Assembly (NCBI GenBank): GCA_021161055.1
Contig: JAGHBI010000075.1
Span: forward strand, 1 to 23,058
Direction of reading: 5' to 3'
Length of the DNA: 23,058 nt
DNA from: Candidatus Iainarchaeum sp.
GTDB taxonomy: Archaea > Iainarchaeota > Iainarchaeia > Iainarchaeales > DTGL01
Shown: positions 8,601 through 16,300 of the stretch, piece by piece
Layout of the letters: each line of letters starts with the position of its first letter
Numbering within the stretch: the first letter of the stretch is position 1
Notes under the pieces: model-generated
Told to the model about the DNA's origin: nothing
What the model saw: only the letters and a program-made list of their open reading frames with translations
Databases searched by the model: none
Position numbers and translations under genes: made by a program

Positions 8601-8860
8601 GCATAACGCCCAAAATTGAAGCTGCAATAAAGGCTGGCTTCAAGGAAGTAATAATCCCCAAAGCAAATATTGAAGATATAGTGATTCCAAAGAAAGAGCT
8701 CAAAAAGATAAAGGTAATACCCGTTGCAACCCTGAGCGATGTGCTCGAGCATGCGCTTGTTAAAACGAGCACCAAAGAAAAGCTTATAAGCTCCTTGAAA
8801 AAGCTCATAGCAGGTTTGCCAAAGCTTGCGAAAATAGTGGCAACGAAAGCAGCAGCATAG
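5660..8860 (+). CDS. lonB: Membrane-anchored archaeal Lon protease (LonB) containing an intein
   Basis: LonB is the ATP-dependent, membrane-bound protease of archaea, degrading damaged or regulatory proteins. Numbering from ATG 5660, the precursor has 1066 residues: Walker A GMPGTGKS at 48-55, two membrane helices at about 114-132 and 139-159, and then an intein at 207-635. The Walker B region GVLFIDEIAS follows, then AAA+ helices and the Lon protease domain. The catalytic pair is S942 in EGDSAS and K985 in GGITPKIEAA. Removing the intein leaves 637 residues, the usual LonB length, and restores the family sequence GDVRHDPLQ-SGGLGTP. The protease active site and both Walker motifs look intact. 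A good Shine-Dalgarno and a TATA-like box precede the gene, and pheS follows with its own possible promoter. Confidence 0.95.
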   Translation: MKDIPKDFKTTAEIEVPERLIDQVIGQDRAVEIIRKAAVQRRNVLLIGMPGTGKSMLAQAMAEIMPVERLEDILVYPNPLDPNNPKIRVVPAGEGKKIVNEARLEAMRENQSLRMAAMIIPLLWFVFTFAVWRLHWISDVVYAATIILGGFLLVASALSTQVKTRESIKTPKLLVDNAGRKTAPFIEATGAKAGALLGDVRHDPLQCILPEELITLPTGKQVRAAELIEPFFKNEKNTEIELKPEQRFEVLSGDYDRFHYAPAKVLRVFKREYEGEIIEIKTRRGLSLRVTPNHPIAIFKTNGKIDFVEASMVESGQYSIVPERLPIIVGETLPKEKIILLADILADGHIGKRSVQFKLRKSFKITKIEKDIKKARLKFTKRKRGKNFIITINSANLVKWLYTIGAISGNGKRIPSLLFEQPKENIELFLAHYLCLDGYVNRNGQFELLSKEMIPEFIALLLKLGIKANYRPRVDRGFKRGNLQPRIIFQDIEFAKMYYRLTQNPVHIRNLSRYIENTRKGHVTFADIIPLDFKLLEKIRMKLGLSKAKVHKEYYALNPELKSAKRPTKPFLRKIIERFLALANDPLVFDLQSIVQGSFAFDEIVEVKRCYYKGPVYNMTTSLGTYLVNLVLTHNSGGLGTPAHLRVEPGMIHRTHKGVLFIDEIASLTPRSQQELLTAMQEKKYAITGQSELSSGSMVRTDPVPCDFVLVAAGNYEDLTKVHPALRSRIRGYGYEIYLNLDMPDTPENRAKLVRFVAQEVKKDGKIPHFDREAVEEIILEAKKRAQRKNRLTLRLRDLGGLIRAAGDIAISKGKKVVNREDVIEAKRSALTLEQQMMEKLIEYRKDYEVYITKGAAIGRVNGLAVSPDGSAGLVLPIEAEIAPATSRAEGKIIATGKLGEIAKEAVQNVSAIIKKISGKDISRHDLHIQFLQTYEGVEGDSASVSVATAVISALEKIPVKQSLAMTGSLSVRGEVLPVGGITPKIEAAIKAGFKEVIIPKANIEDIVIPKKELKKIKVIPVATLSDVLEHALVKTSTKEKLISSLKKLIAGLPKLAKIVATKAAA
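6278..7564 (+). mobile_element. Intein with LAGLIDADG homing endonuclease inside LonB
   Basis: The 429-residue insertion starts with Cys (CILPEELITLPTGKQ), ends with the dipeptide His-Asn, and is followed by Ser, the normal pattern of a class 1 intein. Splicing motifs are visible: block A at the N-terminus, block B VTPNHP with TxxH, block F near VYNMTTSLGTY, and block G LVLTHN. Two endonuclease motifs are present, LADILADGHIG and FLAHYLCLDGYV, both keeping the acidic residue before Gly, so the endonuclease may still be active. The insertion lies between Gln and Ser of the conserved GDVRHDPLQ-SGGLGTP, between Walker A and Walker B. Without splicing the ATPase should be inactive. Inteins in archaeal Lon proteases are known from Thermococcales; I recall the same site but could not check it. 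Confidence 0.95.
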
Positions 8861-8874
8861 CAATACGCAATTCC

Positions 8875-8883
8875 TTAAAATTA
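8875..8883 (+). promoter_or_regulatory. TATA-like box for pheS
   Basis: TTAAAATTA lies 23-31 bases before the ATG at 8906 and 47-55 before the ATG at 8930. Transcription would begin near 8905. This allows either leaderless initiation at 8906 or a 25-base leader with a ribosome site for 8930. Confidence 0.4.
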
Positions 8884-8929
8884 ATTACTCCTCTTGTGTA
8901 ATATAATGCGCATGCTGCGAAGGGATCCT

Positions 8930-10381
8930 ATGCTTGAAGAAATAGCAAAAGCGCTCAGCGAGATAGAGGTTAAAGCGCTGAAGGCATTGAAAAGCGGTGA
9001 AACGCTTAGTGAGGAGGACATTGCAAAAAAAGCAGATATACCGATTGATTCTGTAAGGCGAGCGCTTGCATGGCTAAAAGAGAAAGGCTTGGCAACCGTA
9101 GAAGAAAGGGAGCTCAAGCAATACAGGCTTACTGAAAAAGGCATGCTTGCGCTCAAAGAGGGTCTTCCTGAGGAGCGACTTTTGCTTGCGCTCAAAGAGC
9201 TTGGTGGCAGAGCCAGCATAGCCGAGCTCATTAAACACTGTGGATTGAACAAACAGGAGTTTGATGCTGCGTTCGGCAAAGCAAGAAGATATAACCTAAT
9301 AGTATTCAATGAAAATAAAGAGCTCGAGCTCACAGGGCTTGAAAAGGATTTCTTGGAAAGGAATCAGGAAAAGGAGCTCTTAAAGAAGGTGCAGGATGGC
9401 TCAGCTATTGATGAGGAAGGCTTTGCGTTTGCAGATATTAAGAAGAGGGGGCTCATAGAGAAAAGGAAAAAGATTGTGATGTATGCGAAAATAAATGATA
9501 ATGGATTAAAGGCGCTCAGTATTGCCACAAAGCACAGAACAAGGCTTTACAACCTTGCGATTCAGGTGAAGCCTCTTACAATGGGAAAAAAGCAGCCGTA
9601 TGCGCGCTTTCTTGATGAGGTCAGAAAGAAGCTTATTGCTATGGGTTTCAGGGAGATGAAAACACCGCTTATAGTGCAGGAATTCTACAACTTCGATGTT
9701 CTGTTTCAGCCGCAAAACCATGCAGCGAGGGAATGGACAAGCACATTCAGGCTTAGGTATCCAAAGGAAGGAGTGCTTCCATCTAAAAGAATTGTGAACG
9801 CTGTAAAAGCAGCTCATGAGCACGGTGCAAATACAGGCAGCAAAGGCTGGCGCTATTCCTGGAGTATCGATATGGCAAAGCGCCTTATGCCGACAGCTCA
9901 CGGCACAGCGCACAGCGCAAGACAGCTTGTTGAAGGAATAGAAGTACCAGGGAAATATTTTGCGATAGCGCGATGCTTCAGGCCTGATACTGTTGATAAA
10001 ACACATCATATGGAATTCAACCAGCTCGAGGGCATTATTGCTGCTGACCTAAGCTTCAAACACCTTCTAGGCACGCTGAAGGAATTTGCAGAGGAGATAG
10101 CAGGCGCAAAAAAGGTGAAGTTCTATCCGGATTACTATCCATTCACAGAACCAAGCGTGCAGCTATCTGCAAAGCACGATGAGCTTGGCTGGATAGAGTT
10201 TGGCGGTGCAGGTCTATTCAGACCTGAGATGCTAAGGCCTCTGGGTATTGAATGCAACGTTCTTGCATGGGGCCTGGGCATAGATCGCTTAGCGATGTTC
10301 AAGCTTGGCATTGATGATATGCGCGAACTTTTCAGCAGCAACCTTGATTGGCTTAGAGAGCATGCAATAGTGAGGTTGTGA
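8930..10381 (+). CDS. pheS: Phenylalanine--tRNA ligase alpha subunit
   Basis: PheS is the catalytic subunit of the alpha2-beta2 enzyme that charges tRNA-Phe. The ~483-residue protein has the long N-terminal winged-helix tRNA-binding region of archaeal/eukaryotic-type PheS (for example ALAWLKEKGLATVEE). The class II synthetase core follows. Motif 2 lies near residue 350 (CFRPDTVDKTHHMEFNQLEG). Motif 3 lies at about 440-470 (CNVLAWGLGIDRLAMFKLG). The FNQLEG and GGAGLFRPE segments form the amino-acid pocket. The start is taken as the ATG at 8930 because AGGG lies 5 bases before it and the N-terminal helix starts naturally there; ATG 8906 (leaderless) adds eight residues and cannot be excluded. 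It overlaps the pheT translation-start region, so the two subunits are made from one mRNA. Confidence 0.95.
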   Translation: MLEEIAKALSEIEVKALKALKSGETLSEEDIAKKADIPIDSVRRALAWLKEKGLATVEERELKQYRLTEKGMLALKEGLPEERLLLALKELGGRASIAELIKHCGLNKQEFDAAFGKARRYNLIVFNENKELELTGLEKDFLERNQEKELLKKVQDGSAIDEEGFAFADIKKRGLIEKRKKIVMYAKINDNGLKALSIATKHRTRLYNLAIQVKPLTMGKKQPYARFLDEVRKKLIAMGFREMKTPLIVQEFYNFDVLFQPQNHAAREWTSTFRLRYPKEGVLPSKRIVNAVKAAHEHGANTGSKGWRYSWSIDMAKRLMPTAHGTAHSARQLVEGIEVPGKYFAIARCFRPDTVDKTHHMEFNQLEGIIAADLSFKHLLGTLKEFAEEIAGAKKVKFYPDYYPFTEPSVQLSAKHDELGWIEFGGAGLFRPEMLRPLGIECNVLAWGLGIDRLAMFKLGIDDMRELFSSNLDWLREHAIVRL

Positions 10382-10383
10382 AG

Positions 10384-12024
10384 ATGCCCACGATTGAGAT
10401 AAGTAAAGCAGACCTTGAAAAGCTTCTGGGGAAGAAGCTCACAAATAATGAGCTTAAAGAGCGCGCTGTGCTTTTTGTGAAGGGCGAGATTGAGGCTATT
10501 GCTGGAGATTATGTGAAGATTGAACTCAAAGATACCAATAGGCCTGATTTATTGAGTGCTGAGGGTATTGCGCGTGAACTCAAAGGGTTCTATGGGATAG
10601 AGCTTGGGCTGCCAAAGTTTAAGGTGTATAAAAGCAGGGTTAAGGTTAGTGTCGACCCCAAGCTAAAGAACATAAGGCCCAAAGGCGCTTATGCAATAGC
10701 AAAACGTGTGCATGTTACAGAACACCTGCTTGAGCAGATGATACAGCTTCAGGAAAAGATATGCGAAACATTCGGCAGGAAGAGAAGGGAAATAGCGATT
10801 GGTATATTCGATTACGATAAGGTGAAAGGCAACCTGCGTTACTATGCTGCAGACCCGAGCGAAGAGTTTGTGCCTCTGGGCTTCAATGAAAAGCTGAGCC
10901 TCAGCGAAATTCTGGAAAGGCATCCAAAAGGAATAGAATACAGGCACTTAATTGATAGCCATTCCAAGTATCCGCTGCTTGTGGATTCGCAGAATGAAGT
11001 GCTTTCAATGCCACCAATAATAAATTCGGAGTACTCTGGAAAGGTCACAACCGAAACAGAGAATCTATTCATAGATGTAACTGGTTTCAATCAGGAAACA
11101 ATAAACATAGCGCTTGATATAATCTGTGCGGCTCTGCACGATCGCAAAGCAAGAATTGAGAGTGTTACAGTGGATTATGGAAATAAAAAGATAGTTACGC
11201 CTATTTTAGGCTCACAAGAGATAGTTGTTGAGCATGCGCTTATCGAAAACATCTTCGGTGAAAAGGTTTCTAAGGATTCCATAAAGAGATTTGCGAAGAT
11301 GAAGAGGATGGACTGCAGCTTTGTTAAAAATGCCGCTGTTGTCAGGTATCCCTCATACAGGGCAGATGTATTGCATGCGATAGATATTGTGGAAGACTTA
11401 TTGATAGCGCGCGATTACAATGCGATAGAACCAGAACCTGTGAGAATACCAACAAAGGGCTATGAGCTCGCTGAGCGTGCGCTTATTGATGCTGTGAGAG
11501 AAGCCTGTATAGGGCTGCAACTGCAGGAAGTGCTGACATTCACACTGACATCGAAAGAAAAGCAGCAGGCAAAAATGCTCCTGCCTGAACTGCGGTTTGT
11601 GGAGCTTGAAAACCCGCTTTCATCAGAATATTGTGTATTCAGGCAGAGTATTGTGCCAGAGCTCCTTGATTTTCTCTCCAAGAACAAGCATTGCGCATAT
11701 CCTCAGAAGATATTTGAGGTAGGCAGGGTTGTGAGGCCAAAACTTAGTGAAGAAACGCGCGTGGAAGAAAAAGATGTGCTGTGCGTGGCTATAACACATA
11801 AGGATGCAAACTTCAATGAGATTAAGGCATGCCTGGATGCAATATGCAAAGCCATGGACTGGCACTACGAAATGGTTCGAGCGGAGCATGCTGCGTTCAA
11901 AAAGGGTTTATGCGCATATATCAGGCTCGGCTCGAAAAGAGGCATAATCGGCGAAATTAGCGAAAAAGTGCTTGCAAATTTCAATCTGAAGGTGCCTGTT
12001 GCTGTGCTCGAACTAGAGCTCTGA
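10384..12024 (+). CDS. pheT: Phenylalanine--tRNA ligase beta subunit
   Basis: PheT is the large structural and editing partner of PheS. The 546-residue length matches the archaeal form, which is shorter than the bacterial one. It has the N-terminal B1-like domain (TNRPDLLSAEGIARELKGFY), a B3/B4 editing region in the middle, the B5 DNA-binding-like fold (YPSYRADVLHAIDIVEDLL) and the catalytic-like B6/B7 domain at the C-terminus. Two bases separate the pheS stop from the ATG at 10384, and GAGGT lies 7 bases before this ATG, so translation is coupled. A GTG at 10378 overlaps the pheS stop and is a less likely start. The gene converges on rfcL with a 12-base overlap. Confidence 0.95.
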   Translation: MPTIEISKADLEKLLGKKLTNNELKERAVLFVKGEIEAIAGDYVKIELKDTNRPDLLSAEGIARELKGFYGIELGLPKFKVYKSRVKVSVDPKLKNIRPKGAYAIAKRVHVTEHLLEQMIQLQEKICETFGRKRREIAIGIFDYDKVKGNLRYYAADPSEEFVPLGFNEKLSLSEILERHPKGIEYRHLIDSHSKYPLLVDSQNEVLSMPPIINSEYSGKVTTETENLFIDVTGFNQETINIALDIICAALHDRKARIESVTVDYGNKKIVTPILGSQEIVVEHALIENIFGEKVSKDSIKRFAKMKRMDCSFVKNAAVVRYPSYRADVLHAIDIVEDLLIARDYNAIEPEPVRIPTKGYELAERALIDAVREACIGLQLQEVLTFTLTSKEKQQAKMLLPELRFVELENPLSSEYCVFRQSIVPELLDFLSKNKHCAYPQKIFEVGRVVRPKLSEETRVEEKDVLCVAITHKDANFNEIKACLDAICKAMDWHYEMVRAEHAAFKKGLCAYIRLGSKRGIIGEISEKVLANFNLKVPVAVLELEL

Positions 12025-13344
12025 TTGCGCTCTTTTGTTTCGCGCTTTCTTTATTTCCGCAATTCTTGCGGAAATGTACTGCTTGCGCATCTCTTCTGCA
12101 AGCTCCCTTATTTTATCTATCTCCGTTTCAGACTTTTCCTTACCCAGCAAGAATGCAATCTCCTTTTCATCAAAATCAAATATAGCGGTCAGCGCCGCAG
12201 CTGCCTTCTCATCGGAAAAAAGAAGCATAATCAAAGGCAGTTCATACTGCGAAACACTACGAGCGGATTCGTTTATCAACTTTCCAATCTTTTTGCATAT
12301 GCTCTGCCTTATAGCGCGCTGCTGCATGCTGGCGCTGAGTTCCTTTATAATCCTAGGAAACTGGTATTTCACCCAGCCAGAGTAATCCTTTCTTCTGCTA
12401 AGGACAGCGCATGCTGTTGCAAGCTCATAGGAATAGCGCCTCAGGCCATAGTACTGTCTTTTCATTATCCTTCCCTCAAACACATCAGCCTTTGAGATGT
12501 AATTGAATGCGTTTGCGGTATCGATCGCATCGAACTGCCTTGGGATATTTTCACTAATCCATGCGTTCAAAAGTTCATTATCAACATCAGCACGGGCGCG
12601 CGCTGAACGCACCTGAGAAAAACTCTTTGCGCGCATGATTGTGGCTACAATCGTGAATATGTTCTCTTCGCGCTCTCTGTAGCTAAGTTCATCTACAGCC
12701 TTTACAGTAATTTTACCCCTGGTTGCAAGAGTTTGCAGGTCCAGTATTGCAGCTCTAACATCGCCGCTAGCCCTCTTTGCAAGAAGTGCTATTGCTTCCT
12801 TTTCAAACGGAACATTTTCAGCAAGGCATATTCTTTGGAGAAGTTTTGCTATCTGAGCAGCATGCACGCGTTTCATTTCCAGAAGCTCTGAATGCGCTCT
12901 GATGGCAATAAGCTTTCTGTTTGCATAGATATCATTGGCTGTAAGGATTACCGGATTTCTTGTTTCCTTGAGGATCTTAGCTATCGCTTCCGCGCCTCCA
13001 CGATCCTGAGCTTGCAAGCCATCAACCTCATCGAGAAGTATTAGGCGCAGGCCTCCAGAAAAGGAAGTGCCCTGCGATGCGGCTCCGGCAAGCCTTTCGA
13101 TAATATCTCTTGTTCGAAAGTCGCTTGCGTTCATTTCAAATACCTGCCAGCCCATCATCCTTGCGCAAAGCAATGCGAGCGTTGTTTTGCCATTGCCAAC
13201 AGGCCCATAAAGCAGTATTGGTTTTTGCCTCTCGCCTTTCTGCCAGGCATTTGCCCATTCCTTTATTCTAGCGACCACATTCGGGTTTCCTACAAACTCG
13301 GCCCAGTTTTTCGGCGCATGCTTCTCTGTCCAGAGTTCAGGCAT
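12013..13344 (-). CDS. rfcL: Replication factor C large subunit (clamp loader)
   Basis: RfcL works with RfcS to open and load the PCNA sliding clamp onto primed DNA. The 443-residue protein starts with the family sequence MPELWTEKHAPKNWAEFVGN. Walker A is GPVGNGKT at 47-54 and Walker B is LLDEVDG at about 103-109, followed by the Sensor 1 area (PVILTANDIY) and the SGDVRAAILDLQ helix. The C-terminal collar helices end in a region resembling the family (IFDFDEKEIAFLLG). The end (EIKKARNKRAQSEL) is basic and has no PCNA-interacting box of the QxxLFxF kind usually found at the archaeal C-terminus; the protein is also a little short. A TATA-like box 23-30 bases before the ATG suggests leaderless expression. 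Confidence 0.95.
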   Translation of the reverse strand: MPELWTEKHAPKNWAEFVGNPNVVARIKEWANAWQKGERQKPILLYGPVGNGKTTLALLCARMMGWQVFEMNASDFRTRDIIERLAGAASQGTSFSGGLRLILLDEVDGLQAQDRGGAEAIAKILKETRNPVILTANDIYANRKLIAIRAHSELLEMKRVHAAQIAKLLQRICLAENVPFEKEAIALLAKRASGDVRAAILDLQTLATRGKITVKAVDELSYREREENIFTIVATIMRAKSFSQVRSARARADVDNELLNAWISENIPRQFDAIDTANAFNYISKADVFEGRIMKRQYYGLRRYSYELATACAVLSRRKDYSGWVKYQFPRIIKELSASMQQRAIRQSICKKIGKLINESARSVSQYELPLIMLLFSDEKAAAALTAIFDFDEKEIAFLLGKEKSETEIDKIRELAEEMRKQYISARIAEIKKARNKRAQSEL

Positions 13345-13357
13345 ATAAGGAATGGAT

Positions 13358-13364
13358 AAAAAAA
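13358..13364 (-). terminator. T-run, possible terminator of the 1239-residue surface protein gene
   Basis: On the minus strand seven consecutive T residues lie about 30 bases after the stop at 13392. Archaeal transcription commonly ends at such T-runs without a hairpin. It lies within the spacer that also holds the rfcL promoter. Confidence 0.4.
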
Positions 13365-13366
13365 GG

Positions 13367-13374
13367 TTAAATTA
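13367..13374 (-). promoter_or_regulatory. TATA-like box for rfcL
   Basis: On the minus strand this reads TAATTTAA, 23-30 bases before the rfcL ATG at 13344, matching the geometry at other leaderless-looking genes here. Confidence 0.5.
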
Positions 13375-13391
13375 GGTACTGTTTAGGAGGC

Positions 13392-16300
13392 TCAGGCAAC
13401 GCCAAGTTCCTTCTTAAGCCTCTCGATTCTTTCATCCAGAGAAAGTCTCTCAGGCGCTTCGCTGATGCTCCTTTTGTGTTCTTTCTCTTCTGTGGATTCT
13501 TCTAGAGCCTTCTGAAGCTCTTCCTTAACCTTTTCAACCTCTTTTTTGTCTGGTTTTTCTTTAGGAGCTTGCTCCAGCTCGGTTTCAATTAGAGGGAATA
13601 TTTCAGGTTCACGTTCCTCTGCAGGCAGAAATGGCGAAGGTCTTTCGGCTTCCTCTTCAAATCTGGGGAACCCGCGCCTGCGGATAATTATAGGAAGCTC
13701 CTCTTCACCAAGCTTCTTTTCCCTGTGGAGGAACGGAACCTTTATTTTTATCTTCACCACCGCTAAAAATAGTGTAGCGAGCATGATTAAAAATATGAGT
13801 GTTCCGACTGGAAGGAACCCAAACAACCATTCTGGTAAGAATAAACCAGGGGCTTCAAAAGTTTCACTTAGCTCGCATTTATTGCCAGCCTCGTCTATTG
13901 CAATAACACGGTAGTTGTATTTGTTTTTTAGTGGCGCGTTCTCGTCCAAAAATGATGTTTCAGTGGTTTCACCAATAAGCACGTTATCCCTATAAATCAA
14001 AAACTTTCTTACGCCTGCAGGCGTATTTTCAGAAGCATTCCAAGAGAGGTGTATGCCTGCTGCAGTTGTTTCTATATTGAGGTCGTGTATCTGCGGAGGC
14101 GTATTATCCACGCCAAGCCAGGTGCTGTGAGCTCTCTCAATGACATGGCTCTCGCCAACTGAATAGAATTCCAGTGTGTGAATACCTTCATCGACAATCA
14201 GCACCTCGTTGCCCTCAGTCCATGCGCCATCATCCACCCTGAAAAATGTCTTCAGGCAACCTTTTGGGTAGATACAATTCAGTGTGAATACCAAAGGCCC
14301 TTTGTACCATTTCTCTGTTTGAATCTGAGCTTTTGTAAGTGTTGCCTCTGGTGCAATATTAACAGATACTACGTTACTTTCTCCAGATTCATTGCCTGCC
14401 ATATCAAAAGCAACTACCTTATAAGCAACGTGTCCTTCTTTGGGAAGATCTAAATCCATAAAGAAATTCCTTTCAACGAAAGCAACTTTCTGGAATGCGG
14501 CATTATTTACGCTTCTCAACACGTTATAACCTTTAACATCACTTGTGGCATCGGTACTCGCCTGCCACCTCAGAAGGAGTCTACCTGCTCTGGGTTCAAC
14601 TGATATGGTTTGAGGTTCTGACGGAGCATCCCTGTCAATTCCAAAGCGCACATCAGTTTCAGAAAAGTTACCGCTTCTATCCGTGGCTCTAAAGAACACC
14701 CTGTAACTGCCGCTTTCTGAAAAGCTGAGTGGTCTGTAGTATGGTCTCCAGTATGGCTCTCTTTCCGTTTTGTATTGCAGATTAGCACAGCCTGAGCCTG
14801 CATCTAGGCACGAAGCCTCGAGCACAACAGCGCGGTTGAACCAGTCTGTTTCGGGTTTTTGTGGCGTGAACGTCAGCAACACTTCCGGGTTGGCCCTATC
14901 TATCCTGAACTCTCTGCTTTCTTCTATCGGGCTACGGTAGCCAGAATCTTCCGCATAGAAGCACACCTTTTTTACGCAAACAGAGCCTCTGTTGCAGGTT
15001 ACTATCCCCTCTGAACCTTCAATATAGCCGCCGGGAGGGCACTCAAGGTTAGCATCTTGAACACTGTAAAAAACCTTTGCATCTGGTGAACACCCTTTAT
15101 TGTTGCGCCTGCACTGTATTGCAAATGGCACGGGCTTATCATCCCAGCGCCGGCCATTGGGTGTTATTATGGGTGTTATCGCTACGCTCTCTGGAAAGTA
15201 GCTTATGCTTTTTTCTTCAGAATAATCAGTACCATCAAACAGCGCGCAATATACGCGCATGCTATCTGTTGTGGCTGTACATTGGACATTGGCATAAGGT
15301 TCTGCAAATGGGCCTGCATTGCAAATATCGCTATGCGCTGGCTCATTCGATACGCCACTGGATTCATCGCATAGCAGAAAGAGTTCATCATAATCGGGGT
15401 CGATAACCCCTTCTGCAATTATAGTGATTGTTTCACCTTTCTTCGGATTTTCAGGTAAAAGCCTTAAGCTAGCAAATTCGGGCCTGGAATTCTCACCTCT
15501 GTTTGGAGTGTCGTAAACAAGTTCAACATATTTCAATGCGGGGCTGTTCAGAACGTTTGCGGTTTCAAACTCAATTTTGTAAAAAAAGGAAGAAATGCCA
15601 CGCCAATTTAGTTGCGAGAGGTCCACAGTACCTTTTCCATCCCCTAAAGATGTCCAGCCATTAACATTGCCCTGAGCATCGTACCATGCAACGCCATCCT
15701 TTGAAAACTGCACCTTTATGTTTGTGTGCACGTTTCTTTCTTTGTCGCTGGGAATTATCGCTTCATAGTTGAACCTCTTTATATCTGCCATGTTGCCGTT
15801 TAATAGATCCTTTGATATTATATAGCCCGTGGGAACATACCTGTAAACACTGAACACAGATGGCTGAGAACTTCCAACAAAGTAGGTCTCACCAACAGAG
15901 CTCTTTGCAATAACATACTGCTCATTACCAAACATATCCTGCGCAATTAGACCCATATCATATAACTGCGCTGCAGATGCCACATTTATAACAGAGGCTG
16001 TGTGAGTAGCAGGCTCGAAGCTGTAGAGGTTGTAATCATAATTGTAATATCCAGAAGCGGAACCACCAGCTAAGAAATTTAGCTTAGCGTTTGCACCGCT
16101 GATAAAAAACGGTGATGTGTCATTCAGAGCATGGTTGAGTGCATACTGGCATGCAGGCCAGCATTTCACTTCCTCAAATTCACCATCATAGATGCAGCAC
16201 TGCTGGTTGCGAAGGAAAAGCCAAAAAATGTTTGAGTCCAAGAGTGCAATTGCTGAAGTACAGCCTTGAGGTTGCAAACTGCCTTTTGATGATTTCTGAA

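Noticed and set aside
8200..8808. Long open frame of 202 codons on the minus strand
   Set aside because: It lies entirely antisense to the conserved protease domain of lonB, has no ribosome site or promoter, and its composition mirrors the sense codons.
8881..9333. Ser/Leu-rich open frame of 150 codons on the minus strand
   Set aside because: It is antisense to the N-terminal winged-helix region of pheS; the composition is that expected from the complement of Glu/Lys/Ala-rich codons.
12025..12495. Open frame of 156 codons on the plus strand directly after pheT
   Set aside because: It is antisense to the C-terminal part of rfcL, which is clearly conserved, and the frame begins only because pheT ends there.
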